Assembly (NCBI RefSeq): GCF_017312485.1
Contig: NZ_BMBA01000009.1
Location: forward strand, 7,154-71,153
DNA: 64,000 nucleotides
Direction of reading: 5' to 3'
DNA from: Clostridium zeae
Lineage (GTDB): Bacteria > Bacillota > Clostridia > Clostridiales > Clostridiaceae
Within the stretch, counting starts at the first letter, position 1. The number at the start of each line of letters is the position of its first letter. Shown here in pieces: positions 1 through 8,645 of the stretch. Below the pieces are notes generated by a model. The model was not told where the DNA came from and made no database searches. It worked only from the letters and a program-made list of their open reading frames with translations. The position numbers and the translations under genes were made by a program.

Positions 1-131
1 TGTTACTAAAATTTGCATTAAAAATGACAATAGGGTCGAACTTTTTCTTTTTAGGTTCAATATTATTTATGTTATTAACCATTATAGAAGCATTTTTAAC
101 CATAAAGATGTCTATTAATAAGAAAGGTTAA
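1..131 (+). CDS. C-terminal fragment of a SpoIIM/DUF95-like membrane protein
   Basis: The reading frame is already open at the left edge and stops with TAA at 129-131, so only the last 42 residues are visible. They are almost entirely hydrophobic and end in an IIEAF motif followed by a short basic tail. The complete SpoIIM-like protein at 2360-2839 ends in the same way, with IIES and a basic tail. I infer a second SpoIIM/DUF95-like protein, but the fragment is too short to prove the family. The next gene starts 5 bases downstream and uses a ribosome site inside this gene's end, so the two are co-transcribed. Confidence 0.45.
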   Translation, partial: LLKFALKMTIGSNFFFLGSILFMLLTIIEAFLTIKMSINKKG

Positions 132-135
132 AAAT

Positions 136-1677
136 ATGTTGAAATCTATATTATTATTTTCTTTGCTAGAGTGTAGAAATTTTTTGCAAAGATTTAAGTA
201 TAAAGATATAAGTCTTAATGGGCTAATAAAAGTATATTGTTCGTTTTTTTGCATATTGACTGTATGTTTCTTAGGTATATATTTATCTGTAGATTTATAT
301 TTTAAGGAGTATGTCAATAATAATGATTTAATAGAAAAAGTATGCATTTTATATTCTTTAATATTTATGTGCTATTTTTCATTTAGAAAAATAGCACAGG
401 AATATTTTGATTTATTTAAAAAAAATGATTTTAAGTTTTACAAAAAGTACATGAAATATTCTAGTAAAATTTTATTAAGTAAAATATTAAGTAAATATCT
501 ATATTCACATGTGTTAGTTATGTTGCCGAATTTTATAGGGTTCAATATTGCACTCTATATAATATATAAATACAACAATTTACTTAATCTTGCGATAAAT
601 TTTAGCATAATTTTTATTACTCCTTTAGTTATAAGGATTTTCATTATAACTATTATATACATAAAGGATTGTTATTTTGATAAAGTTATATATTATATAC
701 TTAATTGTTTTTTGTATCTTTTTATAGGTTTCATTGCAGTTGTGTTGTATTGCAATTTAAGCAAACATGATATATATATAGAAAAATATTCATTTATGTT
801 AAAAAGCTTGGTGTTTTATATCAATATCATAACTCTCATTGTAGCAATGATTGATTTTGGTGTTTTTAAAATGAATATATTCCTGCCAAAATCGATTGGT
901 TTAAAAAATAGTTATAAAAGGTTAGGAGTTTTTTTGAATAAATATACGAATAAATATAATATTTTTATATTCAAAGAGCTTAATATTTTTCTAAGAGAAA
1001 AAAATAAACTTATTTTTTTCATAAGCTATGGAATAAAAATAATTGGTTTATTGTTTGGCATAGTTTTATCTCTAAAGATATATAAAATGAATGAAGTATT
1101 GATACTTCTAAATTACATATTGGTTATTAATATAATATTACAAAATAATTTTATCTATGTCTTCTTAGGACTACAAAGTAGAGTTGAATTTGATAGACCA
1201 ATTATACGATATAGTATAATTAATAATAATATTGACATTTTATTAAAATCGAAATTTATAACTAATTCCATAGTATCAGCAACATTTAATTTTATTATAA
1301 TAATGCCTTTCATTATAATAGATTTTAGTTTTGAAAAAATATTGTTAGTTATAATTGTGTTTTTTGCAGCATTAGTAAATTCATTAGGATCCTTAATCTG
1401 TAACATAATTAGTCCTAATTTTATGATTAATAAAAACGAAGATTTATCCAATAATTGGGAAGTTGCTATATATGAAAGCATATTTGGAGGAAGTTTGTTT
1501 TTTATAATATTTTGTATTTCAACTCCAATGTTTGCTTATGTTTATGTAAAAAAAATTCAAATTACAATTTATTATTTAGTAATTAGTTTTGTATTAATTA
1601 TTATATTTAGTATTTTATTAATAATTTTAAAACAACTATTCCGTAAAAAAATATGGTTAGGATGGAAAGGCATTTAA
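136..1677 (+). CDS. Polytopic membrane protein of an ABC-type export/immunity cluster
   Basis: 513 residues with about twelve hydrophobic segments (roughly residues 28-52, 68-84, 125-145, 150-175, 183-210, 223-250, 293-316, 322-345, 378-400, 403-428, 452-475, 478-503) and short basic loops. There is no sequence motif I can name. An AGAAAGG ribosome site precedes the ATG. The ATPase gene starts one base after the stop, so this is probably its membrane partner. Size and context resemble the CirB/As-48B membrane proteins of circular-bacteriocin clusters (about 530-560 residues). A generic ABC-2 permease is the alternative. The base composition is very AT-rich. Confidence 0.5.
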   Translation: MLKSILLFSLLECRNFLQRFKYKDISLNGLIKVYCSFFCILTVCFLGIYLSVDLYFKEYVNNNDLIEKVCILYSLIFMCYFSFRKIAQEYFDLFKKNDFKFYKKYMKYSSKILLSKILSKYLYSHVLVMLPNFIGFNIALYIIYKYNNLLNLAINFSIIFITPLVIRIFIITIIYIKDCYFDKVIYYILNCFLYLFIGFIAVVLYCNLSKHDIYIEKYSFMLKSLVFYINIITLIVAMIDFGVFKMNIFLPKSIGLKNSYKRLGVFLNKYTNKYNIFIFKELNIFLREKNKLIFFISYGIKIIGLLFGIVLSLKIYKMNEVLILLNYILVINIILQNNFIYVFLGLQSRVEFDRPIIRYSIINNNIDILLKSKFITNSIVSATFNFIIIMPFIIIDFSFEKILLVIIVFFAALVNSLGSLICNIISPNFMINKNEDLSNNWEVAIYESIFGGSLFFIIFCISTPMFAYVYVKKIQITIYYLVISFVLIIIFSILLIILKQLFRKKIWLGWKGI

Positions 1678-1678
1678 T

Positions 1679-2314
1679 ATGAATTTAAAGATAAAGAAAT
1701 TAAACTTTAATTATGATAACTTTTCGATTAAAGATATTAATCTATCTGTGGAAAGCTCTGATATTTTAGGTATTACAGGGCTTAATGGATCAGGAAAGAC
1801 AACCTTGTTAAAAATAATTGCGGGGATTCTACCTAGTGATGGAGTGTTTATAAATGAGGAACCATTAAGTGTAAAAAATAGACATGTAATTTCATATATG
1901 GAGAGTGATACGTTTCTGTATGAGTTATTAACTTTTGATGAGATGTTATATTTAGTAATGAGTATATGTTCTGTAAATAAAGGACAATCCTTGGCTATAG
2001 ACGAAATAATTAATATCCTTAATCTAAATAAATATAGAAATACCCTAATCAAAGAATTATCATTGGGAACAAGACAAAAATTATCTTTTTTGTTATCTAT
2101 AGTGGATGATCCTCAAATACTATTATTAGATGAACCTTTTAATGGAATTGATAATGAGTCTATTGACTTAATTGTGGATATACTAAAAGGAATGGTTAAA
2201 GAGAAGAAAAAAATAATTATATTAACTTCTCATAATATAGAATTAGTAAACAACTTATGTAATAAGCAGATTGTCATAGAAGATGGTAATATTAAACAGT
2301 ATATTAAATATTAG
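1679..2314 (+). CDS. ABC transporter ATP-binding protein (CirD-like)
   Basis: 211 residues, short for an ABC ATPase but complete. Walker A (GLNGSGKTT) lies near residue 35, a signature-like LSLGTRQKL near 128, Walker B (ILLLDEP) near 146, and the switch histidine in TSHN near 184. It would power the adjacent 513-residue membrane protein. Single-domain ATPases of this size (CirD, As-48D) accompany SpoIIM/DUF95 proteins in circular-bacteriocin operons, where they take part in secretion or immunity. The fold is certain; the substrate is inferred from context only. Confidence 0.85.
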   Translation: MNLKIKKLNFNYDNFSIKDINLSVESSDILGITGLNGSGKTTLLKIIAGILPSDGVFINEEPLSVKNRHVISYMESDTFLYELLTFDEMLYLVMSICSVNKGQSLAIDEIINILNLNKYRNTLIKELSLGTRQKLSFLLSIVDDPQILLLDEPFNGIDNESIDLIVDILKGMVKEKKKIIILTSHNIELVNNLCNKQIVIEDGNIKQYIKY

Positions 2315-2359
2315 TTTTAGATTATAATTAAAAATTTATTTCAATTATGAGGTGATAAT

Positions 2360-2839
2360 TTGTTAAAAAAGCTAGTATGTGTGTCTAGCACAATTTATTT
2401 ATTAGCCATGCTTCTAGGAATTATACTCTACAATTTGGATGGTAGTTTTTTTTCTTTCGAGTCTTCACCCAAATTTATGTCTGCAAAAGAATTAATTTTG
2501 CATAATTCAAGTGCATTAGTCTTTAGTATATCAGGATTAATAACGTTCAGCATTACGACTGTATTATATTTAATTGTAAATGGTATTATACTAGGATTAT
2601 CATTAGCTCATTGCACAGTTTACGAGTTTTTTACTAAGATCATTCCGCATGGTATGTTTGAAATACCCGCAATGGTTTTAGCTTCATCAATTGGCTTGAT
2701 TCCTTTGTATATAATATACTGTAAAGTTAAATTAAAAACTAATAAATTGGATATACAAAAAATCTTAATTGTATTAATTACTTCATTTATTTTAATGTTT
2801 ATTGCAGGAATAATAGAATCAATGATATCAAAGAGCTAA
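2360..2839 (+). CDS. SpoIIM/DUF95 family membrane protein
   Basis: 159 residues from a TTG start preceded by GAGGTG. About four to five membrane segments are visible. It carries the family hallmark HGxFEIPA in the middle (PHGMFEIPA, near residue 98) and an AGIIES motif near the C-terminus. True SpoIIM of the engulfment machinery is usually above 200 residues and sits beside unrelated genes. The shorter form beside ABC ATPases is typical of circular-bacteriocin clusters (CirC/As-48C type). I therefore call a bacteriocin-type DUF95 protein rather than the sporulation protein. Confidence 0.7.
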
Positions 2840-2840
2840 A

Positions 2841-2891
2841 TCCATGATAATTCAGCATTTTTATTAAGTATTAATTTAAGCATATCATGGA
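2841..2891 (+). terminator. Hairpin after the SpoIIM-like gene
   Basis: A perfect 9-bp inverted repeat (TCCATGATA at 2841-2849, TATCATGGA at 2883-2891) lies directly after the stop codon of the SpoIIM-like gene. There is no clear U run, so it may be a weak terminator, a processing site or a regulator site between the two halves of the cluster. Confidence 0.4.
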
Positions 2892-3005
2892 ATTATTATA
2901 ATGAAATGTTTTTTCTAGTTACGATATGTATCCATACATTAGAAGTATATAGAATAAATTTAAAAATTGCATTTATAATTATAATACATACATTGGAGGA
3001 ATATT

Positions 3006-4097
3006 ATGAAAAAAAGACTTTTGATTATTGCGATATTGATGAGTATTAGTATTTTAATGCTTAATGAATGTGATTCTAAAAAAAGCGTAACTAAAAGTGA
3101 ATCAAATTATAGTATATATACAATAACGGCACCTCAAAATGTATATTTGGATGGTGAAGTAAGATATGTACAACAACAAAATTTTTATTTAGATTCGACC
3201 AAAGGAAGCCTTGACAAAATAAGTGTTAGTAATAACCAGGATGTAAAAAAGGGTCAAAACTTATACACTTATAAAAATGATCAGAGAATTCAAGAATATC
3301 AAACATATATTGATCAACTCAAAACTCTACAAGATGAAGAAAGTAAACTTAAGAAACAAGTAGGTATAACAGATAAGTCTCAAACAGATGATTCAGCGAA
3401 TGGTAAAGTAGTAGAATTACAATCACAAATTAATCAAAATTATCAACAGCAAACCAATTTGAAACAACAAATAAATTCGGTGAAAGATGCAAGGTATATA
3501 GTTGTTACAGCTCCATTTGATGGTAATGTACAAATTTCACCTGATTCCAATAAGTGTATATTAACAATAACTAACAAAACAATGGAGGTTGTATCAAATG
3601 TTAGTGAAAAGGATATACTGAAATTAAAAATTGGACAATCTATTGATATTAATATATATGGAACAAATGAAGAAACAAAAGGTACAATTAATTCTATAAG
3701 TAACACTCCAATTGAAAGCGCAGTACAAACATCTACAGATAGTGGGGCTAGTGGAGTTCAAGGAGCATCTAATAGCAATATTTCACATTATAGTGTTCAT
3801 ATAGGTATAGATATGCAAAAAGATCTTTATCAGGGGTTTCATATTCAAGGAATAACTATTGCTGAAAATCAAGTGCCTAGAATTCCTGTTTCAGCTATTG
3901 TTAATGATAATAATAATACATACGTATGGCTTGTAGATAATAACAAACTAAGCAAGGCTAATATTGAATATGAAAGTTATAATAAGGCATATGCCAAGAT
4001 AAAAAGTGGGTTAAAATTTGGTGATAAGGTTATTGCAAATCCAACCAGTAGCATTAAGGAAGGAGATAATGTAGATGCCACAACTATTAGAAATTAA
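3006..4097 (+). CDS. HlyD/MacA-like membrane fusion (adaptor) protein
   Basis: 363 residues with a TTGGAGGA ribosome site. An N-terminal hydrophobic segment (residues 4-20) is followed by a cysteine, but the preceding LNE does not fit a lipobox, so a membrane anchor is more likely than a lipoprotein. A lipoyl/barrel-like region (about 45-80), a Gln-rich coiled coil (about 95-155) and a second lipoyl half with the VTAPFDG motif (about 163-175) follow, as in MacA-type adaptors. It overlaps the ATPase gene by 23 bases. It corresponds to the As-48F-type component of bacteriocin self-protection transporters. Confidence 0.75.
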   Translation: MKKRLLIIAILMSISILMLNECDSKKSVTKSESNYSIYTITAPQNVYLDGEVRYVQQQNFYLDSTKGSLDKISVSNNQDVKKGQNLYTYKNDQRIQEYQTYIDQLKTLQDEESKLKKQVGITDKSQTDDSANGKVVELQSQINQNYQQQTNLKQQINSVKDARYIVVTAPFDGNVQISPDSNKCILTITNKTMEVVSNVSEKDILKLKIGQSIDINIYGTNEETKGTINSISNTPIESAVQTSTDSGASGVQGASNSNISHYSVHIGIDMQKDLYQGFHIQGITIAENQVPRIPVSAIVNDNNNTYVWLVDNNKLSKANIEYESYNKAYAKIKSGLKFGDKVIANPTSSIKEGDNVDATTIRN

Positions 4098-4761
4098 AGG
4101 ATTATGTAAGTGGTATGAAAATGATAAAGATCAATATGAAGTATTAAAAAGGATTGATTTTTCTGTTAATAAAGGCTCATTTGTAACAATTATGGGGAAG
4201 TCAGGTAGTGGAAAAACAACTTTATTAAATACTATTGGGTTACTAGATAATTTTAATGATGGAACATATAAGTTTAAAGATCAAGATGTAACACAACTAA
4301 ATGAAGAGGATCGTTCAATTTTTAGAAATAGAAATATTGGTTTTATATTTCAACAATTTCATCTTATTGATTCTTTGAATGTAGCCCAAAATATTGAACT
4401 TCCTTTACTCTATCATGGTGGATATTCACGAAATGAAAGAATTGATATGGTTAAGCAAAGTCTTAGAGATGTTAGCTTAGAGAATAAGTTTAATAGTTAC
4501 CCAAGTGAGCTATCTGGGGGACAACAACAACGTGTGTCAATTGCAAGAGCACTTGTAACAAAAGCAGATTTAATTCTTGCGGATGAACCGACTGGAGCAC
4601 TTGATTGGAAGACAGGATCTCAGATAATTGATTTGTTATATGACCTAAATAAGTTAGACAAGACGATAATAATGGTAACTCATGATGGTGATTTAAGAAA
4701 GTATGCAACTAATTGTTTTTATCTTAAAGAGGGAATCTTCTGTGAGGAGGATAATCTATGA
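4075..4761 (+). CDS. MacB/LolD-type ABC transporter ATP-binding protein
   Basis: 228 residues. Walker [10 protein letters not shown] is near residue 41, the Q-loop sits in FIFQQFH, the signature LSGGQQQR is near 142, and Walker [13 protein letters not shown] is near 163. These are the diagnostic features of the MacB/LolD/FtsE subfamily, which drives mechanotransmission rather than substrate translocation through the bilayer. The start lies inside the upstream adaptor gene with AAGGAG nine bases ahead, and the gene overlaps the permease by four bases (ATGA), indicating translational coupling of the trio. Confidence 0.92.
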   Translation: MPQLLEIKGLCKWYENDKDQYEVLKRIDFSVNKGSFVTIMGKSGSGKTTLLNTIGLLDNFNDGTYKFKDQDVTQLNEEDRSIFRNRNIGFIFQQFHLIDSLNVAQNIELPLLYHGGYSRNERIDMVKQSLRDVSLENKFNSYPSELSGGQQQRVSIARALVTKADLILADEPTGALDWKTGSQIIDLLYDLNKLDKTIIMVTHDGDLRKYATNCFYLKEGIFCEEDNL

Positions 4762-5945
4762 ATTTAGTTGAATTATTATATAGTGCTTTTTTAAGCTTAC
4801 GTGCACATAAACTTAGGGTTTTTTTAACTATGATAGGGATAATAATCGGTATAAGTTCTGTAGTTGTTATTTTATCTATTGGAGCTGGGTTAAAAGCAGA
4901 AGTAAATCAATCTACTAAGAACGTAAGCATCAATACTGTTACTATAGATTTTGAACCAGATGATCTAAATACTGTCAATATGTCTACGCCTTTTCAACAG
5001 AGTGATTTTAAAACGTTAGAAAATATTGATGGAGTAGAGAAAGTTAGTCAAAGCACAGGGGGATTAGGAATATCCTTAGGTATTAGTGAGATGGCCAATT
5101 TTTTTGATAAACAAACATCATTGATGATAAATAAATATAATAACGAAAAATTAAACTTGGAACTCGGTGATACTATTATTAAAGAAGATGATGAATTTAA
5201 TAATTATGTTATAGTTCTCACAGAAGATCATGCGAAGGCTCTTTTTGGTGAGGATTTATCACAATCAATTGGAAAAGGTATAAAAATTGGAAATGAAATC
5301 TTTAAAGTAATTGGAATACAAAACAAAGACATTAATGGATTGTCATTAGGGTATGATTATATTCCATCGTTTGCTATGAAGAATTTTGAAGATGATATAG
5401 CTATATCATCAATAGATATTAAAATAAAGCAGGAATATAATGTAAGTACAGTATTTAATGAGATAAAAAAGGAACTAGAAAGCTTACATCCTGATTTAAG
5501 AGGGAAATATATCCAAGGTGATCCTCAATCTGTTATGAAAGCATTTGAGAAAATAATAGGAGGATTAACATTATTTATTGCTGTTGTATCTGGAATTTCG
5601 CTTTTTGTTGGAGGAATAGGCGTAATGAATATAATGTATGTATCTGTGGCAGAGAGAAAAAGGGAGATTGGTATAAGGCGCGCAATAGGAGCAAAACCTA
5701 AGACAATATTACTGCAATTTTTGATTGAGTCAATATTTATTACTAGTATTGGTGGCATTTTGGGAATTGGTGGTGGATATGGAATTGCATTAATTGTAGG
5801 CTTATTTATGTCGTTTAAACCTCTACTAACTACAGGTATACTGATCGGATCGTCTTTTACATCTGTGACTGTAGGAATAATTTTTGGAATAATTCCAGCG
5901 ATTAGAGCGTCTAGATTGGATCCTATCAAGGCTATATATAAATAA
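4758..5945 (+). CDS. MacB-like ABC transporter permease (FtsX/MacB_PCD family)
   Basis: 395 residues. One N-terminal membrane helix (about 21-45, followed by the IGIGSVV-like turn) leads into a large extracytoplasmic MacB_PCD region (about 50-260). Three C-terminal helices form the FtsX domain, with the family motifs GGIGVMNIMYVSV and ERKREIGIRRAIGA. It works with the preceding ATPase and adaptor as a tripartite exporter or immunity pump. In AS-48-type clusters the equivalent G/H proteins confer resistance to the producer's own bacteriocin; that role here is inference. Confidence 0.9.
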   Translation: MNLVELLYSAFLSLRAHKLRVFLTMIGIIIGISSVVVILSIGAGLKAEVNQSTKNVSINTVTIDFEPDDLNTVNMSTPFQQSDFKTLENIDGVEKVSQSTGGLGISLGISEMANFFDKQTSLMINKYNNEKLNLELGDTIIKEDDEFNNYVIVLTEDHAKALFGEDLSQSIGKGIKIGNEIFKVIGIQNKDINGLSLGYDYIPSFAMKNFEDDIAISSIDIKIKQEYNVSTVFNEIKKELESLHPDLRGKYIQGDPQSVMKAFEKIIGGLTLFIAVVSGISLFVGGIGVMNIMYVSVAERKREIGIRRAIGAKPKTILLQFLIESIFITSIGGILGIGGGYGIALIVGLFMSFKPLLTTGILIGSSFTSVTVGIIFGIIPAIRASRLDPIKAIYK

Positions 5946-5987
5946 AAATATTAGCCTGCATTTAATAATAATGTCGTGAATATATGG

Positions 5988-6047
5988 AAAGACTGCTTGT
6001 TTCTAATGCGTACTAAGTTATACACTCTTAGAAGTAAGTAGTCTTTT
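5988..6047 (+). terminator. Rho-independent terminator of the transporter cluster
   Basis: An 18-bp imperfect stem (AAGACTGCTTGTTTCTAA against TTAGAAGTAAGTAGTCTT, allowing G-U pairs) ends in TCTTTTAT. It lies 40 bases after the permease stop and closes the cluster. Confidence 0.75.
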
Positions 6048-6134
6048 ATAATGTAATCTTATTAATTTATTACGTAGCATAAGTCTAAAACCTGTATATA
6101 TATTGTGGCTGTTGAGAATTATAAGATTAATTTC

Positions 6135-6368
6135 TTATTTTTGAAGTCCAAGCATATCTTCCGTTCTTTCGCTCATGTATCTATAGGCATCATTAATTCC
6201 TTGATTATAGAACTCGGAAGATAACTCCTCAACGATGAAATCTAATACTGAAGATGCAGCTAGGTTTCCGATTTCCTCATCTCTCTCATTATAGAAAAAT
6301 TCTTGTATGGATGAAATCATTGACTCTCTTTTTTCTTTGCTTAGTGTGATTTTCTTTTCTTTTCTCAA
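6135..6368 (-). CDS. DUF2164 family protein
   Basis: 77 residues, starting at TTG with AAAGGAG nine bases upstream. The pattern IQEFFYNERDEEIGNLAA, then LDFIVEE and YNQGINDA, matches the small DUF2164 family. No biochemical function is known to me. It is monocistronic and convergent with the upstream transporter cluster, and the terminator at 5988-6047 lies between them. Confidence 0.75.
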   Translation of the reverse strand: MRKEKKITLSKEKRESMISSIQEFFYNERDEEIGNLAASSVLDFIVEELSSEFYNQGINDAYRYMSERTEDMLGLQK

Positions 6369-6470
6369 TCTTCTTTTCTCCTTTAAAATGAAAGTATATT
6401 GGATTTAGTGTCCTTTTAAATAAACTAATAAATGATCTTTAGTTTGATATATATTTAAAAAATTATTTTT

Positions 6471-6578
6471 GATGATCACTTTTAATAAAATCTGTATATA
6501 ATTATAAGATATTGATTATTATAGAATCAATATAAGATTAATATTCTATGATTAAATTTTATTTCGAAGTGGTACATC
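6471..6578 (+). repeat. R1 dispersed inverted-repeat element, copy a
   Basis: 108-bp element. It begins GATGATCACTT and ends GAAGTGGTACATC, which pair imperfectly as terminal inverted repeats. The middle holds a perfect small hairpin (ATATTGATT / AATCAATAT). The same terminal sequence occurs at 25461-25487, 43241-43339, 43356-43474 and 63572-63669. It lies upstream of hisS. Confidence 0.55.
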
Positions 6579-6584
6579 TATAAC

Positions 6585-6613
6585 TTGAATATTAAATTCT
6601 AATATGTTAAGAT
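6585..6613 (+). promoter_or_regulatory. Candidate hisS promoter
   Basis: TTGAAT at 6585-6590 and TAAGAT at 6608-6613 are separated by 17 bases. It sits about 240 bases upstream of the hisS start and would produce a long structured leader. Consensus match is moderate. Confidence 0.4.
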
Positions 6614-6683
6614 AATGGAAATTAAGTTTGGAGATAGTGATTTATGATTAATATAAGTTTTAATTCACAAGTAAAACTACATT

Positions 6684-6820
6684 ACCATAGATAGAAGACT
6701 TGTTCTTGGTTAAAAAAACCACAGATACAGGTCTAATCTTGTTGAGGATTTTGTATCTATGGTGTTTGAGGGATAAATAGTACACCCACCTAGGTATAAA
6801 TCCTTAGTGGGTGTTTTTGT
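6684..6820 (+). promoter_or_regulatory. hisS leader with competing stems and an intrinsic terminator
   Basis: ACCATAGATA (6684-6693) and ACCACAGATAC (6718-6728) can each pair with the single GTATCTATGGT (6753-6763). A strong terminator follows: ACACCCAC (6782-6789) pairs with GTGGGTGT (6807-6814), then a T run. It ends about 35 bases before the hisS ATG. No T-box consensus (GGTGGTACCGCG-like) is present, so a classical His T-box is not supported. The arrangement looks like an attenuator of another kind, or simply the end of an upstream transcript. Confidence 0.5.
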
Positions 6821-6855
6821 TTTCCAAACAAATAATATTAACAGGAGGAGAAGAA

Positions 6856-8169
6856 ATGGAAAAGAATTTTGTTAAACCATCAATATTACCTGGATTTATG
6901 GAGCTGACTCCAAAGGATCAAATTGATTTTAATTTTATGCTTGATACCATAAAGAAGAATTATGAGAAATACGGATTTGCACCAATGGATACCCCGATTA
7001 TGGAGAAGAGTGAAGTTTTGCTTGCTAAAGGCGGAGGAGAAACAGAAAAGCAAATATATAGATTTAACAAAGGGGATACGGATATATCTTTACGATTTGA
7101 TCTTACAGTTCCTTTTGCTAGATTTGTAGCACAACACATGGGTGAATTAAATTTTCCTTTTAGAAGATATCAGATAGGGAAGGTTTATAGAGGAGAAAGA
7201 AATCAGAAGGGAAGATTCAGAGAGTTCTATCAATGTGATATAGATATAATAGGCAATGGAAAGTTAAGTATAGTAAATGATGCTGAAATTCCTGCCGTTA
7301 TATATTCCATATTTAAAGAATTAGGCTTTGAAAACTTTAAGATTAGAATAAATAATAGGAAGATATTAAATGGTTTCTTTAGCTCTCTAGGGATAGCTGA
7401 GGCTGGCGAGGTTCTAAGAATAATAGATAAGCTAGACAAAATTGGAGAAGAAAGTGTGAGAAATGAGCTTTCCAACACTCTAAGTGAAGAACAAGTCACT
7501 TCCATAATGAAATTTATAATGCTTTCAGGAAATAATACTGAGCTTATTAATTCCTTAGAACAGCTTGGTGTAGAAGATGAAGTGTTCTTAGATGGATTAA
7601 AGGAATTAAAGTCAGTAATAGAATATATAGGCTGCTTTGGTGTGCCAGAAAAGAATTACATTATTGATTTAAAGATTGCAAGAGGATTAGATTATTATAC
7701 TGGAACTGTGTATGAAACTATACTAGATGATTATCCTTCCATTGGGTCAGTGTGTTCTGGAGGAAGATATGAAAATCTAGCAGAGTACTACACAAATCAG
7801 AAGCTCCCTGGAGTTGGTATATCCATAGGCTTAACTAGATTGTTCTATCAGTTAAGAGAGGCAAAACTATTAAGATCTAAGGGTAGAGAAACTCTTTGTG
7901 ATGTTATCATAATACCGATGAATGAAGACTTAAATTATAGCTTAGAAACAGCAAACAAGCTAAGAGCAGCTGGAATAATAACTCAAGTGTATTTTGAGGG
8001 CGGTAAGCTTCAAAAGAAGATGAACTATGCAAATAAATTAGGAATTCCTTATGTAATATTAATAGGAGATGACGAGATAAAGGATAATGTATTGACTGTA
8101 AAATCAATGCTTTCAGGAGAGCAAGCTAAAAAGTCTGTTGATGAAGTTATAGAGGATTTGAAAAAGTAA
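6856..8169 (+). CDS. hisS: Histidyl-tRNA synthetase
   Basis: 437 residues from the ATG at 6856, which follows GGAGG; the frame is open 15 codons further upstream but without a better start. This class II synthetase charges tRNA-His with histidine. Motif 1/2 signatures are visible: the DLTVPFARF region and FRREFYQCD-like FREFYQCDIDIIG (near residue 115-125). The HisS-specific motifs GLDYYTG and GGRYENL (near 270 and 300) follow. A C-terminal anticodon-binding domain runs from about 340. Length fits the family (about 420-440). It appears monocistronic and is probably controlled by its structured leader. Confidence 0.95.
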   Translation: MEKNFVKPSILPGFMELTPKDQIDFNFMLDTIKKNYEKYGFAPMDTPIMEKSEVLLAKGGGETEKQIYRFNKGDTDISLRFDLTVPFARFVAQHMGELNFPFRRYQIGKVYRGERNQKGRFREFYQCDIDIIGNGKLSIVNDAEIPAVIYSIFKELGFENFKIRINNRKILNGFFSSLGIAEAGEVLRIIDKLDKIGEESVRNELSNTLSEEQVTSIMKFIMLSGNNTELINSLEQLGVEDEVFLDGLKELKSVIEYIGCFGVPEKNYIIDLKIARGLDYYTGTVYETILDDYPSIGSVCSGGRYENLAEYYTNQKLPGVGISIGLTRLFYQLREAKLLRSKGRETLCDVIIIPMNEDLNYSLETANKLRAAGIITQVYFEGGKLQKKMNYANKLGIPYVILIGDDEIKDNVLTVKSMLSGEQAKKSVDEVIEDLKK

Positions 8170-8359
8170 AAAATATATGGTGGTAATAAGAAAAATTCTT
8201 ATGTTTATATAATTATAAAATTTTAAAAATATAAATTTATATAAATATATAGTATTAATGCGGGTTTGTAAGATTCTAAAAAACTTTTTATGTAATTTAT
8301 TCAAAAAAATAGTTGAATAAATTTCTATGCTTGAGTATAATATATAAAAAAATATAAAA

Positions 8360-8645
8360 AAGGCTATGAGTAGAAAGAGTAAGAATATATTTCTTTTTAA
8401 GAGAGCTTCTGGTTGGTGTGAAGAAGCAAAGAATTTATTTTGAATACATCTATGAGCTGAACACCAAATCCTTATAAGGTAGTAGGCTGTTTTCCCTATC
8501 CTGCGCAGGTTATAGCGCTAGAGTATCATGTTTTTACATCGTACTCGAAAAGGTTATTGTCGTAAGGCATTAATAAATTGAGGTGGTACCGCGAAGTTTA
8601 TACTCTCGCCCTCTAGAGCAATCTAGATGGCGGGAGTTTTTTTAT
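8360..8645 (+). promoter_or_regulatory. T-box riboswitch, tyrosine specific
   Basis: Stem I elements AGAGAG and GGTTGGTGTGAA lie at about 8400-8422. The specifier in the GAA-TAC-A context is TAC at 8445-8447, a tyrosine codon. The T-box AGGTGGTACCGCG is at 8581-8593, with TGGT at 8584-8587 matching the A73 discriminator of tRNA-Tyr. The terminator at 8602-8643 competes with the antiterminator. Uncharged tRNA-Tyr would allow read-through into tyrS. Confidence 0.93.
8602..8643 (+). terminator. T-box terminator (tyrS)
   Basis: ACTCTCGCC with CTCTAGA pairs with TCTAGATGGCGGGAGT, followed by seven T residues. The 5' part overlaps the antiterminator region of the T-box. Confidence 0.9.

Noticed and set aside
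2360-2839. Genuine spoIIM of the engulfment complex
   Set aside because: The protein is about 50 residues shorter than usual SpoIIM and is embedded in a transporter cluster; the bacteriocin-type DUF95 reading fits better.
3006-3110. Lipoprotein signal on the MacA-like adaptor
   Set aside because: The cysteine is preceded by Leu-Asn-Glu, which does not fit the lipobox; an N-terminal membrane anchor is more likely.
5525-5929. Long minus-strand reading frame of 134 codons opposite the MacB-like permease
   Set aside because: It is the antisense shadow of a conserved gene, with no ribosome site or family resemblance. The same applies to other antisense frames, such as those opposite carB, the GSIII gene, sleC and ileS.
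6680-6820. Histidine T-box before hisS
   Set aside because: No T-box consensus (GGTGGTACCGCG-like) or stem I AG-bulge/GNTGGTG pattern is present, in contrast to the clear T-boxes before tyrS and ileS.
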